Positions 17,377 through 25,857 of a DNA stretch of 64,000 nucleotides are shown here, piece after piece; the first letter of the stretch is position 1, and every line of letters begins with the position of its first letter. The notes beneath the pieces are model-generated. The model worked only from the letters and a program-made list of their open reading frames with translations. It was not told the DNA's origin and made no database searches. The translations under genes and the position numbers were made by a program. Source of the DNA: Novosphingobium marinum (GTDB lineage: Bacteria > Pseudomonadota > Alphaproteobacteria > Sphingomonadales > Sphingomonadaceae). The DNA is taken from NCBI RefSeq assembly GCF_013408095.1, contig NZ_JACBZF010000002.1, forward strand, positions 248,001 to 312,000, written 5' to 3'.

Positions 17377-18390
17377 ATGTCCAAGCAATTGCATTTCTGT
17401 TTCCACGGCGCCGGCGGGCTAGGCTCGGTCATCGGCGGATTCCTGGCGCGCGGCGGCCACAAGGTCACGCTGATTGCGCGCAAGCCCCATGTCGAGGCGA
17501 TCCGCCGGGATGGCCTGAGTATTTCGGGTGTGCGGGCGCAATTCGTCCAGCGCGAAAACCTCTTCGCGGTCGAAACGCCCGAGGAGGTTGAAGGCGACAT
17601 CGACTATTACATCCTGCTGACCAAGGCCAAGGGTACCGATCAGGCGCTGGACGATGCGCAGGTGTTGGTCGATCGCACCGCTTGCGCGCTGACTTTGCAG
17701 AACGGCGTGGGCAAGGAAGGCAAACTCCAGGCCGCGTTTGGCAAGGACAAGGTGATCGGCGGCTCGATCATGGACGGGGCGACCCTGCTCGAACCGGGCA
17801 AGGCGCTCAATCACATGGCGGTTCCCGTCACCGCCTATTTCGGCGAGCTGGAAGGCGGGGAGAGCGAGCGCACGCGGATCATGGCCGAAGCGCTCGACGC
17901 TGCGGGCATGGGTTCGCGCTCAACTCCCGATATCGTCCATGTCCATTGGGAAAAAGTGGTTCAGGTCGGTGGAGCATCGTCGTGGAGCGCCAGTACGCTG
18001 GGCGCGCTTCCAAAGCTCGATTTTGTGGATGGTGTGGCGGTTCGCGAAGGCGCCGAACACTATGTCCACGTCGTCAAGGATCTGCTGGCGATCTACAAGG
18101 CACTTGGCTACGAACCGCAGAACTATTTCGCGCCTGTATCCAGATTGGTCGAGATTGACCGTGAAGGCTTTGAAGAGGCAGTGTCCGGTGTCATGGCGAT
18201 GGGCACCAGATTCAAGCCGGAAAACCGTCCCGTCCGCACCTCGATGCATGACGATCTCGTAGCGGGCCGGCGGATGGAAGTTGACGAGGTCCTGGGGCCG
18301 CTCGCGGCGGCAGCGGAGCAACTGCAGGTTCCTGCGCCAGCCTTCCTCAGCGCCTATCGGGTGCTCAAGACTTTGAACAGCTATCTGTAG
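17377..18390 (+). CDS. Ketopantoate-reductase-family (PanE/ApbA) oxidoreductase
   Basis: A 337-residue protein with the N-terminal Rossmann motif FHGAGGLGSVIGG and the two-domain layout of 2-dehydropantoate 2-reductases. The C-terminal domain contains the family block PVRTSMHDDLVAGRRMEVDEVLG. A role in pantothenate synthesis is unlikely here, because a second, divergent paralogue lies at 20222-21154 and both sit among catabolic genes. Reduction of another 2-oxo acid or lactone is a possible job. ATG 17377 is chosen over an upstream in-frame start that overlaps the previous gene. Confidence 0.75.
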   Translation: MSKQLHFCFHGAGGLGSVIGGFLARGGHKVTLIARKPHVEAIRRDGLSISGVRAQFVQRENLFAVETPEEVEGDIDYYILLTKAKGTDQALDDAQVLVDRTACALTLQNGVGKEGKLQAAFGKDKVIGGSIMDGATLLEPGKALNHMAVPVTAYFGELEGGESERTRIMAEALDAAGMGSRSTPDIVHVHWEKVVQVGGASSWSASTLGALPKLDFVDGVAVREGAEHYVHVVKDLLAIYKALGYEPQNYFAPVSRLVEIDREGFEEAVSGVMAMGTRFKPENRPVRTSMHDDLVAGRRMEVDEVLGPLAAAAEQLQVPAPAFLSAYRVLKTLNSYL

Positions 18391-18403
18391 TGAAAGATTG
18401 ACC

Positions 18404-19471
18404 ATGAGGCGTTATTCTATCGCCAGCATTCCGGGAGATGGAATTGGCCGCGAGGTGGTGCCTGCCGCAATCGAGGTGCTGACGGCGGCAGCGGCCAAGT
18501 GCGGTTTCGTGCTCGAATTCCGGCACTTCGACTGGAGCTGCCAGACCTACCTCAAAACCGGCAAGATGATGCCCGATGACGGGCTAGACCGGTTGCGCGA
18601 TCATGATGCGGTGTTCCTCGGCGCGGTCGGCTTTCCCGGGGTACCCGATCATATCTCGCTGTGGGGGCTGCTGCTGCCGATCCGGCGCGAGTTCGAGCAG
18701 TACGTCAATCTGCGTCCGGTGCGGCTGCTGCCGGGCATCGCTTCGCCCCTGCGCGACAAGGCTCCTGGCGACATCGATTTCTGGGTGGTGCGCGAAAACT
18801 CGGAAGGCGAATATTCCCAGATCGGCGGTCGGACCGGGACCGGCGAGAACGAAATCGTCGTCCAGCAGGCGATCTTCACCCGCCGGGGCACCGACCGCAT
18901 CCTGCGCTATGCCTTCGACTTCGCTCGGCGGAGCGGGCGCAGGCATGTGACCAGCGCGACGAAGTCCAATGGACTCTATCATTCGATGCCGTTCTGGGAC
19001 GAGCGCTTTGCCGCGATCGGCGCCGAATACCCCGATGTTGCCGCCGATCAGTATCATGTCGATATTCTCGCCGCACGCTTTGTGATATCGCCCGAACGGT
19101 TCAATGTGGTGGTTGGTTCGAACCTTTTTGGTGATATCCTTTCCGATCTGGGGCCGGGAATCACTGGCACCATCGCTGTGGCTCCTTCTGCTAACCTCAA
19201 CCCCGAACGGCGGTTCCCTTCGATGTTCGAGCCGGTCCACGGGTCTGCCCCGGACATCGCCGGGCAGGGCATCGCCAATCCGATCGGCCAGATCTGGTCG
19301 GGTGCCATGATGTTGGAGCACTTGGGCGAAGACGAAGCCGCCGCGCTGGTGATGCGCGCGCTCGAAGCCTCGCTCATTGCTCCTGATATTGAAAAGACCC
19401 CCGATCTTGGCGGAAACGGGACAACCGCCGGATTTGCAGAGGCAATCCGCACCAAGTTGCTGGGATTCTAG
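18404..19471 (+). CDS. Isopropylmalate/tartrate dehydrogenase-like enzyme
   Basis: A 355-residue member of the isocitrate/isopropylmalate dehydrogenase family, which oxidises and decarboxylates 2-hydroxy acids with NAD and a divalent metal. Visible are IPGDGIGREV, the substrate/metal Asp block SNLFGDILSDLGPGI and the NAD block EPVHGSAPDIAGQGIANPIG. The segment LWGLLLPIRREFEQYVNLRPVR differs from LeuB and resembles tartrate dehydrogenases. It follows the PanE-like gene by 13 bases. A TTG two codons upstream is an alternative start. Confidence 0.78.
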   Translation: MRRYSIASIPGDGIGREVVPAAIEVLTAAAAKCGFVLEFRHFDWSCQTYLKTGKMMPDDGLDRLRDHDAVFLGAVGFPGVPDHISLWGLLLPIRREFEQYVNLRPVRLLPGIASPLRDKAPGDIDFWVVRENSEGEYSQIGGRTGTGENEIVVQQAIFTRRGTDRILRYAFDFARRSGRRHVTSATKSNGLYHSMPFWDERFAAIGAEYPDVAADQYHVDILAARFVISPERFNVVVGSNLFGDILSDLGPGITGTIAVAPSANLNPERRFPSMFEPVHGSAPDIAGQGIANPIGQIWSGAMMLEHLGEDEAAALVMRALEASLIAPDIEKTPDLGGNGTTAGFAEAIRTKLLGF

Positions 19472-19515
19472 CCTGAAGGCTGGCGATCCTGGCCATGACG
19501 AAAGGAAACAGAGTG

Positions 19516-19800
19516 ATGGCTGCTTATTTCATCGGATCGATCAAGTCGCACGACGAAGCCTGGGTGGCAGACTATATGGCCGCGGTTCCGGCGCTGGTCG
19601 GACGGCACGGCGGGGAAATGGTCTGCCGTTCGCACGAGTTCGTCCGTTATGAGGGCGAGGGAGCCGCACCTGACTATGTCGTGGTGATCCGGTTTCCTTC
19701 GATGGAGGCGATCGACGCCTTCATGAACGATCCAGACTATGCGCCGCACAAGGATGCGCGCATCGCCTGCGCCACATCGGATATCTTCGCGATCGCCTGA
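19516..19800 (+). CDS. DUF1330 family protein
   Basis: A 94-residue dimeric alpha-beta barrel-like protein. The segment FPSMEAIDAFMNDPDY is characteristic of DUF1330. No activity is established, and family members often sit in catabolic operons. The ribosome site AAAGGAAAC precedes ATG 19516, and an earlier ATG at 19495 is less well placed. Confidence 0.75.
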   Translation: MAAYFIGSIKSHDEAWVADYMAAVPALVGRHGGEMVCRSHEFVRYEGEGAAPDYVVVIRFPSMEAIDAFMNDPDYAPHKDARIACATSDIFAIA

Positions 19801-19810
19801 GGAGGCCGCC

Positions 19811-20236
19811 ATGAAGGTTCTGCGCATTTTCCTGATCGCCGTGGGGATCTGGTATCTCTGCAATCTCGTGCTGCTCTGGCCTCCGGTCTACGGCGGGGCG
19901 CTGCCGTTGATCTACCCTGGGATCGCGCTGGGGCAGGGGACGCCGATGTTCGGCCTGTTGCTCGACGCATGGCTGATCGTCGGCGTCCAGTTGGCCGCGA
20001 TCGGCGTCGTGGCACTATGGGGTGCTCGCGACCCGATGCATTACCGCGCGCTCGTCCCGGTGATCGTGCTGACCGAGTTGGTCGGTTCGGCCTGGGACAT
20101 CTATAGCATTGTCTGGAGCGGTGAGGCTTTGTGGGTCGGGTTGACGACCTTGGTAGCGCACGCAGTGATTGTCGCGGGCGCTTGGTTTGCCGTGCGCGCG
20201 GTTGAGCGGGAAACCGCCGGATCAGTCAAGGCGTAG
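19811..20236 (+). CDS. Small membrane protein, possibly BphX-like
   Basis: A 141-residue protein with four predicted membrane helices (residues about 3-23, 50-72, 82-98 and 113-132). Size and helix layout resemble the BphX family found in some biphenyl operons, but I cannot confirm this without an alignment. ATG 19811 follows GAGGAGG. The last 15 bases overlap the convergent PanE-like gene. Confidence 0.55.
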   Translation: MKVLRIFLIAVGIWYLCNLVLLWPPVYGGALPLIYPGIALGQGTPMFGLLLDAWLIVGVQLAAIGVVALWGARDPMHYRALVPVIVLTELVGSAWDIYSIVWSGEALWVGLTTLVAHAVIVAGAWFAVRAVERETAGSVKA

Positions 20237-21154
20237 TCCACGGGCGCGCAACCGCGCAATAACATCGTCTGCCGCAGGGCAGGGCAGCCCTGCCTGCCGG
20301 GCGAAACGAGGAATCGCGCCGGTGAGGTGAGCGAATTCCGAAGGTCTGCCGCTTTCGAGATCGCGCTGCAGCGAACTGGTGACGTCGGGTGGAAAGCGGC
20401 CGATGAAGTCCAGCTTCTCGTATATGCAATCGGGCGGCAATTCGATGCCCAACGCCGCTGCGATCCGTTCGACCTCGGCCATGGCCTCGCGCAAAAGCGC
20501 GCTGGCCTGGGGATGGCCCAGCACCTGACCGACCTTCAGGCCGAACGCCGGGGCCACCGCGCCGATCGTCGCGGCCATCAGGAACTTGTCCCACAACGCT
20601 GGGCGCATGTCGCCTGTCAGAGTGGTGGGGACCCCAGCGGCTATAAGGTCGCCCGCAAGGATTGCCGAGGCCTGTCCGGCAGCCGGGTCGGTTGCGCGAT
20701 CGGCGACCGGGCCGGCCAGCAGCGTGGCGGGGACGCCGGTGTGGCGCACGATCCCGTCTTCAAGCTCGAAGAAGCCGTGCATGCGTGCGCCAAGCACGAC
20801 AGCGCGGGGCAGGGCGGCCTGGGCGATGCCGGGTGCTTCGACCCCATTCTGCACCGTCAGCAGCGTGAAGCGGCTTCCGCGCAGTGGTTCGAGCAGGGCA
20901 AGCGCGGATTCGATCTGAAACGTCTTGGTTGCCAGGATGGCATGATCCGGCGGCGTTGCGGGATCGCATGCTGCGGACACCGGCACACGCACTTGCCGCT
21001 CGGCCCCGCCTTCGGACAGCAGCACGCCCGTGTTTCGCAAGACCTCGAGCCGCGCTCCTCGGGCGATCAGCAGAACTTCATGCCCGGCGTTGTGCAACCG
21101 CGTGCTCAGGAAACTGCCGATTGCCCCGGCGCCGATGATGACAAACCGGCTCAC
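20222..21154 (-). CDS. 2-dehydropantoate 2-reductase family protein (second copy)
   Basis: A 310-residue PanE/ApbA-type reductase. The N-terminus VIIGAGAIGSFLSTRL is the NADPH motif, TVQNGVE is the conserved Asn block and LWDKFLMAATIGA carries the catalytic Lys region. It is closer to ordinary PanE than the 17377 gene, but its place directly after a flavin monooxygenase gene (4-base spacing, same strand) points to a catabolic reduction step. Whether it also serves pantothenate synthesis cannot be told. Confidence 0.78.
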   Translation of the reverse strand: MSRFVIIGAGAIGSFLSTRLHNAGHEVLLIARGARLEVLRNTGVLLSEGGAERQVRVPVSAACDPATPPDHAILATKTFQIESALALLEPLRGSRFTLLTVQNGVEAPGIAQAALPRAVVLGARMHGFFELEDGIVRHTGVPATLLAGPVADRATDPAAGQASAILAGDLIAAGVPTTLTGDMRPALWDKFLMAATIGAVAPAFGLKVGQVLGHPQASALLREAMAEVERIAAALGIELPPDCIYEKLDFIGRFPPDVTSSLQRDLESGRPSEFAHLTGAIPRFARQAGLPCPAADDVIARLRARGLRLD

Positions 21155-21158
21155 CGCA

Positions 21159-22478
21159 TTAGGCGAAGAAGCGGTTGTCCGGGCGCGGCAGGCCTAGATG
21201 GTCGCGCAGCGTTTCGCCTTCGTATTCGGTGCGGAAGAGGCCGCGCGCCTGCAGTTCCGGCACGACCTTGCCGGTGAAGTCTTCCAGACCTTCGGGCAGA
21301 TAAGGGAACATGGTGGTGAAGCCGTCGCAGGCGCCCTGCTCAAGCCAGTGCTGCATTTCATCGGCGATGGTCTTGGCGGTGCCGACAAAGGCCAGCCCGC
21401 CATAGCTGCCGGCCTTGGCGGCGAGTTGCCGGATCGTCAGATTCTCCGCCTGAGCCAGTTCGATCATGAACCGCCGCGAACTTTTGCTGGCGTTGGATTC
21501 GGGGATGTCGGGCAGGGGGCCATCGGGATCGAAGCTCGATACGTCGTGACCCAGCATGCCGGACAGTGAATGGATGCCGCTGTCGTAGTGGACCAGGCTG
21601 TCCAGTTTCGCGCGCTTCGCGTGGGCTTCCTCGACGGTGTCTCCAACAACCAGGAATACGGCCGGCATGATCTTGATGTGATTGGGATTGCGTCCTACCG
21701 TCGCCGCCCGCCCTTTGACGTCGTCGTAATAGGCTTTGCTGCCTTCCAGCGTCGATTCCGCAGCAAATACGGCTTCGGCGGTTTCGGCAGCGAGCTGGCG
21801 GCCCGGGTCCGAGGCACCGGCCTGGAAGATGACCGGCCAGCCTTGAACCGGACGGGCGATGTTAAGCGGCCCGGTGACCGAGAAATGCTCGCCCTTGTGG
21901 TTCAGCGCACGCATCCGGGCGGGGTCGAAATAGATGCCCTTTGCTGCGTCCATAACGAAGGCATCGTCGGCGAAACTGTCCCACAGCCCGGTCACCACGT
22001 CATGAAACTCGCGGGCGCGGTGATAGCGCGCGGCGTGATCTGGCTGGGTCTCTAGGCCGAAGTTGCGGCTGCTGTCCGGATTCGAAGTGGTCACCACGTT
22101 CCAGCCGGTCCGCCCGCCGCTGATGTGATCGAGAGAGGCAAAGCGGCGCGCGACATGGAACGGCTCTTCGTAAGTGGTCGAGGCCGTTGCGACGAGGCCG
22201 ATTCGCTCAGTCACCCCGGCCAGTGCGGAAAGCAACGTGAATGGCTCGAACGAGGTCACAGTGTGGCTGCGCATCAGCGCCTGGCGTGGCAGGTTGAGCA
22301 CGCCGAGGTGATCAGCCATGAAGAAATAATCGAACTTGGCAGCTTCCAGGCTGCGGATGAAGCGCTGGATCGCTTTGAGGCTGAAGTTCGCGTCGCGGAT
22401 CGCCCCGGGATAACGCCATGCCCCGGTGTGAATGCTGACCGGACGCATGAACGCGCCGAGGTGAAGTTGCTTGGCCAT
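21159..22478 (-). CDS. Flavin-dependent monooxygenase, NtaA/SnaA/DszA type
   Basis: A 439-residue luciferase-like (LLM) monooxygenase. The N-terminal barrel has DYFFMADHLG and GLVATASTTYEEPFHVARRFASLD, and the FMN-region block SGGRTGWNVVTTSNP is diagnostic of the nitrilotriacetate monooxygenase/DszA subgroup. Such enzymes use FMNH2 from a separate flavin reductase to cleave C-N, C-S or C-C bonds or to hydroxylate. No flavin reductase is next to it. It is followed 4 bases later by the second PanE-like gene. Confidence 0.87.
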   Translation of the reverse strand: MAKQLHLGAFMRPVSIHTGAWRYPGAIRDANFSLKAIQRFIRSLEAAKFDYFFMADHLGVLNLPRQALMRSHTVTSFEPFTLLSALAGVTERIGLVATASTTYEEPFHVARRFASLDHISGGRTGWNVVTTSNPDSSRNFGLETQPDHAARYHRAREFHDVVTGLWDSFADDAFVMDAAKGIYFDPARMRALNHKGEHFSVTGPLNIARPVQGWPVIFQAGASDPGRQLAAETAEAVFAAESTLEGSKAYYDDVKGRAATVGRNPNHIKIMPAVFLVVGDTVEEAHAKRAKLDSLVHYDSGIHSLSGMLGHDVSSFDPDGPLPDIPESNASKSSRRFMIELAQAENLTIRQLAAKAGSYGGLAFVGTAKTIADEMQHWLEQGACDGFTTMFPYLPEGLEDFTGKVVPELQARGLFRTEYEGETLRDHLGLPRPDNRFFA

Positions 22479-22502
22479 CAGTGCGTTTCCCGGTCTGGAG
22501 GT

Positions 22503-22533
22503 ACGGCCGGACCATACCGAACGGTCCGGCCGT
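22503..22533 (-). terminator. Strong hairpin between desaturase and monooxygenase genes
   Basis: Perfect 11-bp arms ACGGCCGGACC (22503-22513) and GGTCCGGCCGT (22523-22533) with a 9-base loop. It sits 7 bases after the desaturase stop and 24 bases before the monooxygenase start on the same strand. It could terminate the first transcript or act in the leader of the second. There is no clear T-tract in the minus-strand direction. Confidence 0.5.
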
Positions 22534-22540
22534 TATTTCG

Positions 22541-23470
22541 TTAGGCAGGCCTTGCCTTGCCTTGCGCCTGGTCGAGTTCCCGGCGAACGGCGAAGTGTTC
22601 TTCGTAGTTTTCGGGCTTCAGGGCGAAGGCCTTCTGGCGCGGGATGCGGTTGGCGTTGATTTCATCATATTTGAGGTAATAGGCCTTGTGCATCCGGTAG
22701 AACGGGATTTCCGGCCAGAGGTGGTGGATCAGGTGGTAATTCTGATAAACCAGCAGCGGGTTGAGCAACCATTCCCAGCCGAACCGCATGGTTGTCGCCA
22801 TGTAAGGGTCTTCGTCTTGCGCGATGATCGCGGGATGATGTGGCAGGATGACGAAGACGATGGCGATGATGAACAGCGTGATCCGTGACGGCACGAACCA
22901 CAGCATGAACAGTTCCCAGCCGAAGCCGAAGTAAATTGCCGCAACGAACAGCAGAGCGAGCAGCGAGTAGAATACGACCAGTTCGGTGCCATGTTTCTTG
23001 CGCACGTTCTGACCATGCTTGATGAAATACCAGATGTAGGCACCGTCAAAGAAGGTCCAGCGGAATGGAACCTGCCACCAGGGCGATTCATGCTCGAACC
23101 GGTCGGGGTCTTTGGGGCCGTTGGTATGCGTGTGGTGCTTGTTGTGGACCCAGCGCAGCAGTACCATCGGGGCGTAGGGGAAGAGGAAGAAAAGGCCGAT
23201 CGCACCGATCGTTTCATTGATCCAGGAAACACTCGACAAGGACTTGTGCGCGGCGTCGTGGATCACGCTGAAGAGCAGATAGGTGATCAGTCCGTTGGCG
23301 ATTGCGCCGACCCAAAGCGGAAGCATCGAGTTCAGCGCCAGGTACCAGGTCGTTGCGATCCCTGCCATGGAAATGACAAACAGGAGAGCCGTCGGCAGGG
23401 CGAGAACGGGCGCCTTTCGCAGCTGTTCGAAATGCTCTTCGGACGATCTGGGAAACGCGATTGCAGCCAT
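22541..23470 (-). CDS. Membrane fatty-acid desaturase-family protein
   Basis: A 309-residue integral-membrane di-iron enzyme. The three histidine boxes are HDAAH (71-75), HNKHH (109-113) and HLIHH (C-terminal third), separated by hydrophobic helices. Family members desaturate or hydroxylate acyl chains, carotenoids or other lipophilic substrates. In a catabolic region it may hydroxylate an alicyclic or alkyl substrate, but this is inference. It is divergent from the IclR regulator. Confidence 0.85.
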   Translation of the reverse strand: MAAIAFPRSSEEHFEQLRKAPVLALPTALLFVISMAGIATTWYLALNSMLPLWVGAIANGLITYLLFSVIHDAAHKSLSSVSWINETIGAIGLFFLFPYAPMVLLRWVHNKHHTHTNGPKDPDRFEHESPWWQVPFRWTFFDGAYIWYFIKHGQNVRKKHGTELVVFYSLLALLFVAAIYFGFGWELFMLWFVPSRITLFIIAIVFVILPHHPAIIAQDEDPYMATTMRFGWEWLLNPLLVYQNYHLIHHLWPEIPFYRMHKAYYLKYDEINANRIPRQKAFALKPENYEEHFAVRRELDQAQGKARPA

Positions 23471-23549
23471 TACCCGGGTTCCTTTCCTCTCACTGGTTTA
23501 GAAGCGCCTAGTTGGGTTGACGCTTGGCCTCTTTGTCGTAATTGACCGA

Positions 23550-23568
23550 GGTCATACCCTTGCACAAT
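23550..23568 (+). promoter_or_regulatory. Operator-like site upstream of the IclR gene
   Basis: GGTCAT-ACCC-TTGCAC followed by AAT. The half-site TTGCACAAT is identical to those at 28679-28687 and 59279-59287 (reverse strand). It lies in the divergent region between the desaturase and IclR genes. Confidence 0.45.
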
Positions 23569-23708
23569 TTTCCCGCCTACACTATTCGTTGGACATTATG
23601 CAACTCTTTTCCCGTCATCCAAGGGGACTTCGGGCCGGGGAATGCTGGTAATCGGAGTACCGAATGAATGCACGCAAGGCTATCCAGCTTGCAGCGAAAG
23701 GTGATGAA

Positions 23709-24515
23709 ATGGAACATCAGGCTACCGAGCGCTTGCCTCCCAAAGATTTGAGTGCGAATGATTCGCCGCGCAAGGCTATCCAGTCCGTGGAAACTGGTGT
23801 TCGCGTCCTCAGGGCCTTGATGGATTGCCCAAGGGATGGCGCACATCTGCGTGATGTTGCCGAGAAATCGGGTCTGTCACGCAGCCAGGCACACCGTTAC
23901 CTGCTGTCTTTTGTCAATACAGGCGTGGTCGAGCAGAAGGTCCAGAATGGCCGCTATGCACTAGGTGAGTTTTCAGTTCGTATTGGCATGGCCGCGCTGG
24001 CGCGGGTGGAGCCGGTACGGATCGCTGGCGATAATCTGGCGAGCGTGCTGGAAGAACTGCAAACGACAGGGTTGCTGTCGGTCTGGGGCAATTATGGGCC
24101 AACGGTGATTCGCTGGATCGATGGCGGTCTGCCCCTGTTTACCAGTTTGCACGTCGGCTCTGTTTTGCCCTTGCAGGCTTCGTCCAACGGCATCCTGTAT
24201 TTGGCCCATTGTTCACGAGCTTTGACTCGGCCCGTCATCGCCCAGGAGCGCGCCAGCGGGCTGGTGGTTTCCGACGACGAACTGGAAAGGCAGATAGTCC
24301 AAGCGCGCGAGATGGGATACGCGACCACACAGGGTACGGTTGTGCCTGGTCTCTCTGCCTTGAGTGTACCTGTGCTTGGTTCCGGGAACAGGCTTGTTGC
24401 AACGATGAGCGTTCTCTCGCGAGTTCAGGAAAAGCATTTTTATTCAAAGCCGAAGATCGAAAAGATCCGTTCGGCGGCCATGGCAGCGAGTCGTGCGATC
24501 GGCTGGCAAGGATAG
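23709..24515 (+). CDS. IclR-family transcriptional regulator
   Basis: A 268-residue regulator. The winged helix is near residues 35-85 (LRDVAEKSGLSRSQAHRYLLSFV), followed by the IclR effector domain with TTQGTVVPGLSALSVPV. IclR proteins commonly control aromatic catabolism in response to a pathway intermediate. ATG 23709 is preferred. The frame also opens at 23664, which would add 15 residues containing a copy of the RKAIQ segment. It is divergent from the desaturase and upstream of an MFS transporter, and it is the only clear transcription factor in the window. Confidence 0.87.
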   Translation: MEHQATERLPPKDLSANDSPRKAIQSVETGVRVLRALMDCPRDGAHLRDVAEKSGLSRSQAHRYLLSFVNTGVVEQKVQNGRYALGEFSVRIGMAALARVEPVRIAGDNLASVLEELQTTGLLSVWGNYGPTVIRWIDGGLPLFTSLHVGSVLPLQASSNGILYLAHCSRALTRPVIAQERASGLVVSDDELERQIVQAREMGYATTQGTVVPGLSALSVPVLGSGNRLVATMSVLSRVQEKHFYSKPKIEKIRSAAMAASRAIGWQG

Positions 24516-24615
24516 CTCCTGCGGTTTTCCATCAGAAGTGGACTGGCCTCCATATTGGTGGACCGGCTTCATGGCGGGGGCGCTGCCAGGCCCGACCATC
24601 CGGAAGGTATGAAGG

Positions 24616-25848
24616 TTGTCGCTGACCCATAAAGAGCCAATCGGCAAACGGGAGTTCATCGCCATGATGGCGATGATCCAGGCATTGCAGTCACTTGGGT
24701 TTACAACTTTGCTTCCGGCCTTAGGTGTCATGGCAAACGATCTGGGGGCAAGCGGTTCAAACCAGCGGCAATGGGTCATCGGCACCTTCCTGATCTGCTC
24801 CGGCCTGTTTTCGCTCGTCCCGGGGACGATCTCCGACCGGCTTGGGAGGAAGCCGGTCCTGCTGGTTTGCATGGGCCTGTTCGCCCTGATCAATCTGCTT
24901 TGTGCTTTCGTGGCTGACTTTTCCGTCCTGCTGGCGGCCCGCGCGCTGCTTGGCTGTGCCTCGTCCGCCCTGACCGTCCTTCCTATGGCGATCATTCGCG
25001 ACCGCTATCAAGGCGAAGACATGGCCAAGCTGCAAGCCTTTGTCGCGATGCTGTTTATGGCAGTCCCGACCCTTGCCCCAAGTTTGGGTTATGTGATCTT
25101 TACTACGCTCGGCTGGCGTGCCGTCTTCATTGTCATCGGCGTGCTGTCGATGGGAGTGTCAGCATGGTATTTCTACCGCATGGAAGAAACGCTGCCGCTT
25201 TCCCGGCGGCAGTCCCATGGTGCCAGAGAATTGTTCGGTAACATCCGCCTCGTTCTGACAAACCGCCGGTCGATCGGTTACGTCATTGGCATGGCCCTGA
25301 TTTTCGGCGCTCACTTCGGCTTCATCAACAGCTCGCAGCAATTGATCGGCGAACATTTCGGGGCCGGCGGGGCCTATTCGGTAATCTTTGGCTTGATGGC
25401 GGGCTCGATGATGCTGGCCAGCATTGCCAATTCTGCGATCGTACACCGTTTCGGAACCCGGCGGCTTGGGCATGCCGCGATCCTCTGCTACCTCATCGTC
25501 TCGGTCTGCCAGGTCTATCTGGCATCGCGCCCGGGCGAGACCTTGTTGCAATTTGTCTTGCTGATGTCCGCGAACATGTGCCTGCTGATCACGGTATTCA
25601 TCAATTTCACCGCAATTTCACTGCAGCCGTTCGGTAAGCTCGCTGGCGCTGCCGCCTCGGTCCAGACCTTCTTTCGGTTGGTACTTGGTGCTGGGCTGGG
25701 TGCCTTGATCGGTCAGGCCTACGACGGTTCGCCACTGCCTTTGGCCTATTCGCTCGTTGGCGTGGCGACTGTGACTATTCTACTGGTACTGTTCAGCGAG
25801 GGGGGCAGACTGTTCGCAGCGAGTGTGGCGGTACGGACGAAAGGCTGA
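24616..25848 (+). CDS. MFS transporter, Bcr/CflA-like
   Basis: A 410-residue major facilitator with twelve hydrophobic segments. Motif A is GTISDRLGRKPVL, and the RALLGCASSALTVLPMAIIRDRY region is typical of the DHA1/Bcr-CflA drug:proton group. The substrate is unknown; efflux of a toxic aromatic intermediate would suit the setting. The start is uncertain: TTG 24616 keeps the full N-terminus behind GGAAGG, while ATG 24664 would still leave the first helix mostly intact. Confidence 0.8.
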   Translation: MSLTHKEPIGKREFIAMMAMIQALQSLGFTTLLPALGVMANDLGASGSNQRQWVIGTFLICSGLFSLVPGTISDRLGRKPVLLVCMGLFALINLLCAFVADFSVLLAARALLGCASSALTVLPMAIIRDRYQGEDMAKLQAFVAMLFMAVPTLAPSLGYVIFTTLGWRAVFIVIGVLSMGVSAWYFYRMEETLPLSRRQSHGARELFGNIRLVLTNRRSIGYVIGMALIFGAHFGFINSSQQLIGEHFGAGGAYSVIFGLMAGSMMLASIANSAIVHRFGTRRLGHAAILCYLIVSVCQVYLASRPGETLLQFVLLMSANMCLLITVFINFTAISLQPFGKLAGAAASVQTFFRLVLGAGLGALIGQAYDGSPLPLAYSLVGVATVTILLVLFSEGGRLFAASVAVRTKG

Positions 25849-25857
25849 TCGCCGGAC

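Noticed and set aside
18404..19471. Calling the isopropylmalate-dehydrogenase-family gene leuB
   Set aside because: The segment around LWGLLLPIRREFEQY and the catabolic neighbours fit tartrate-dehydrogenase-like enzymes better, and no other leucine genes are nearby.
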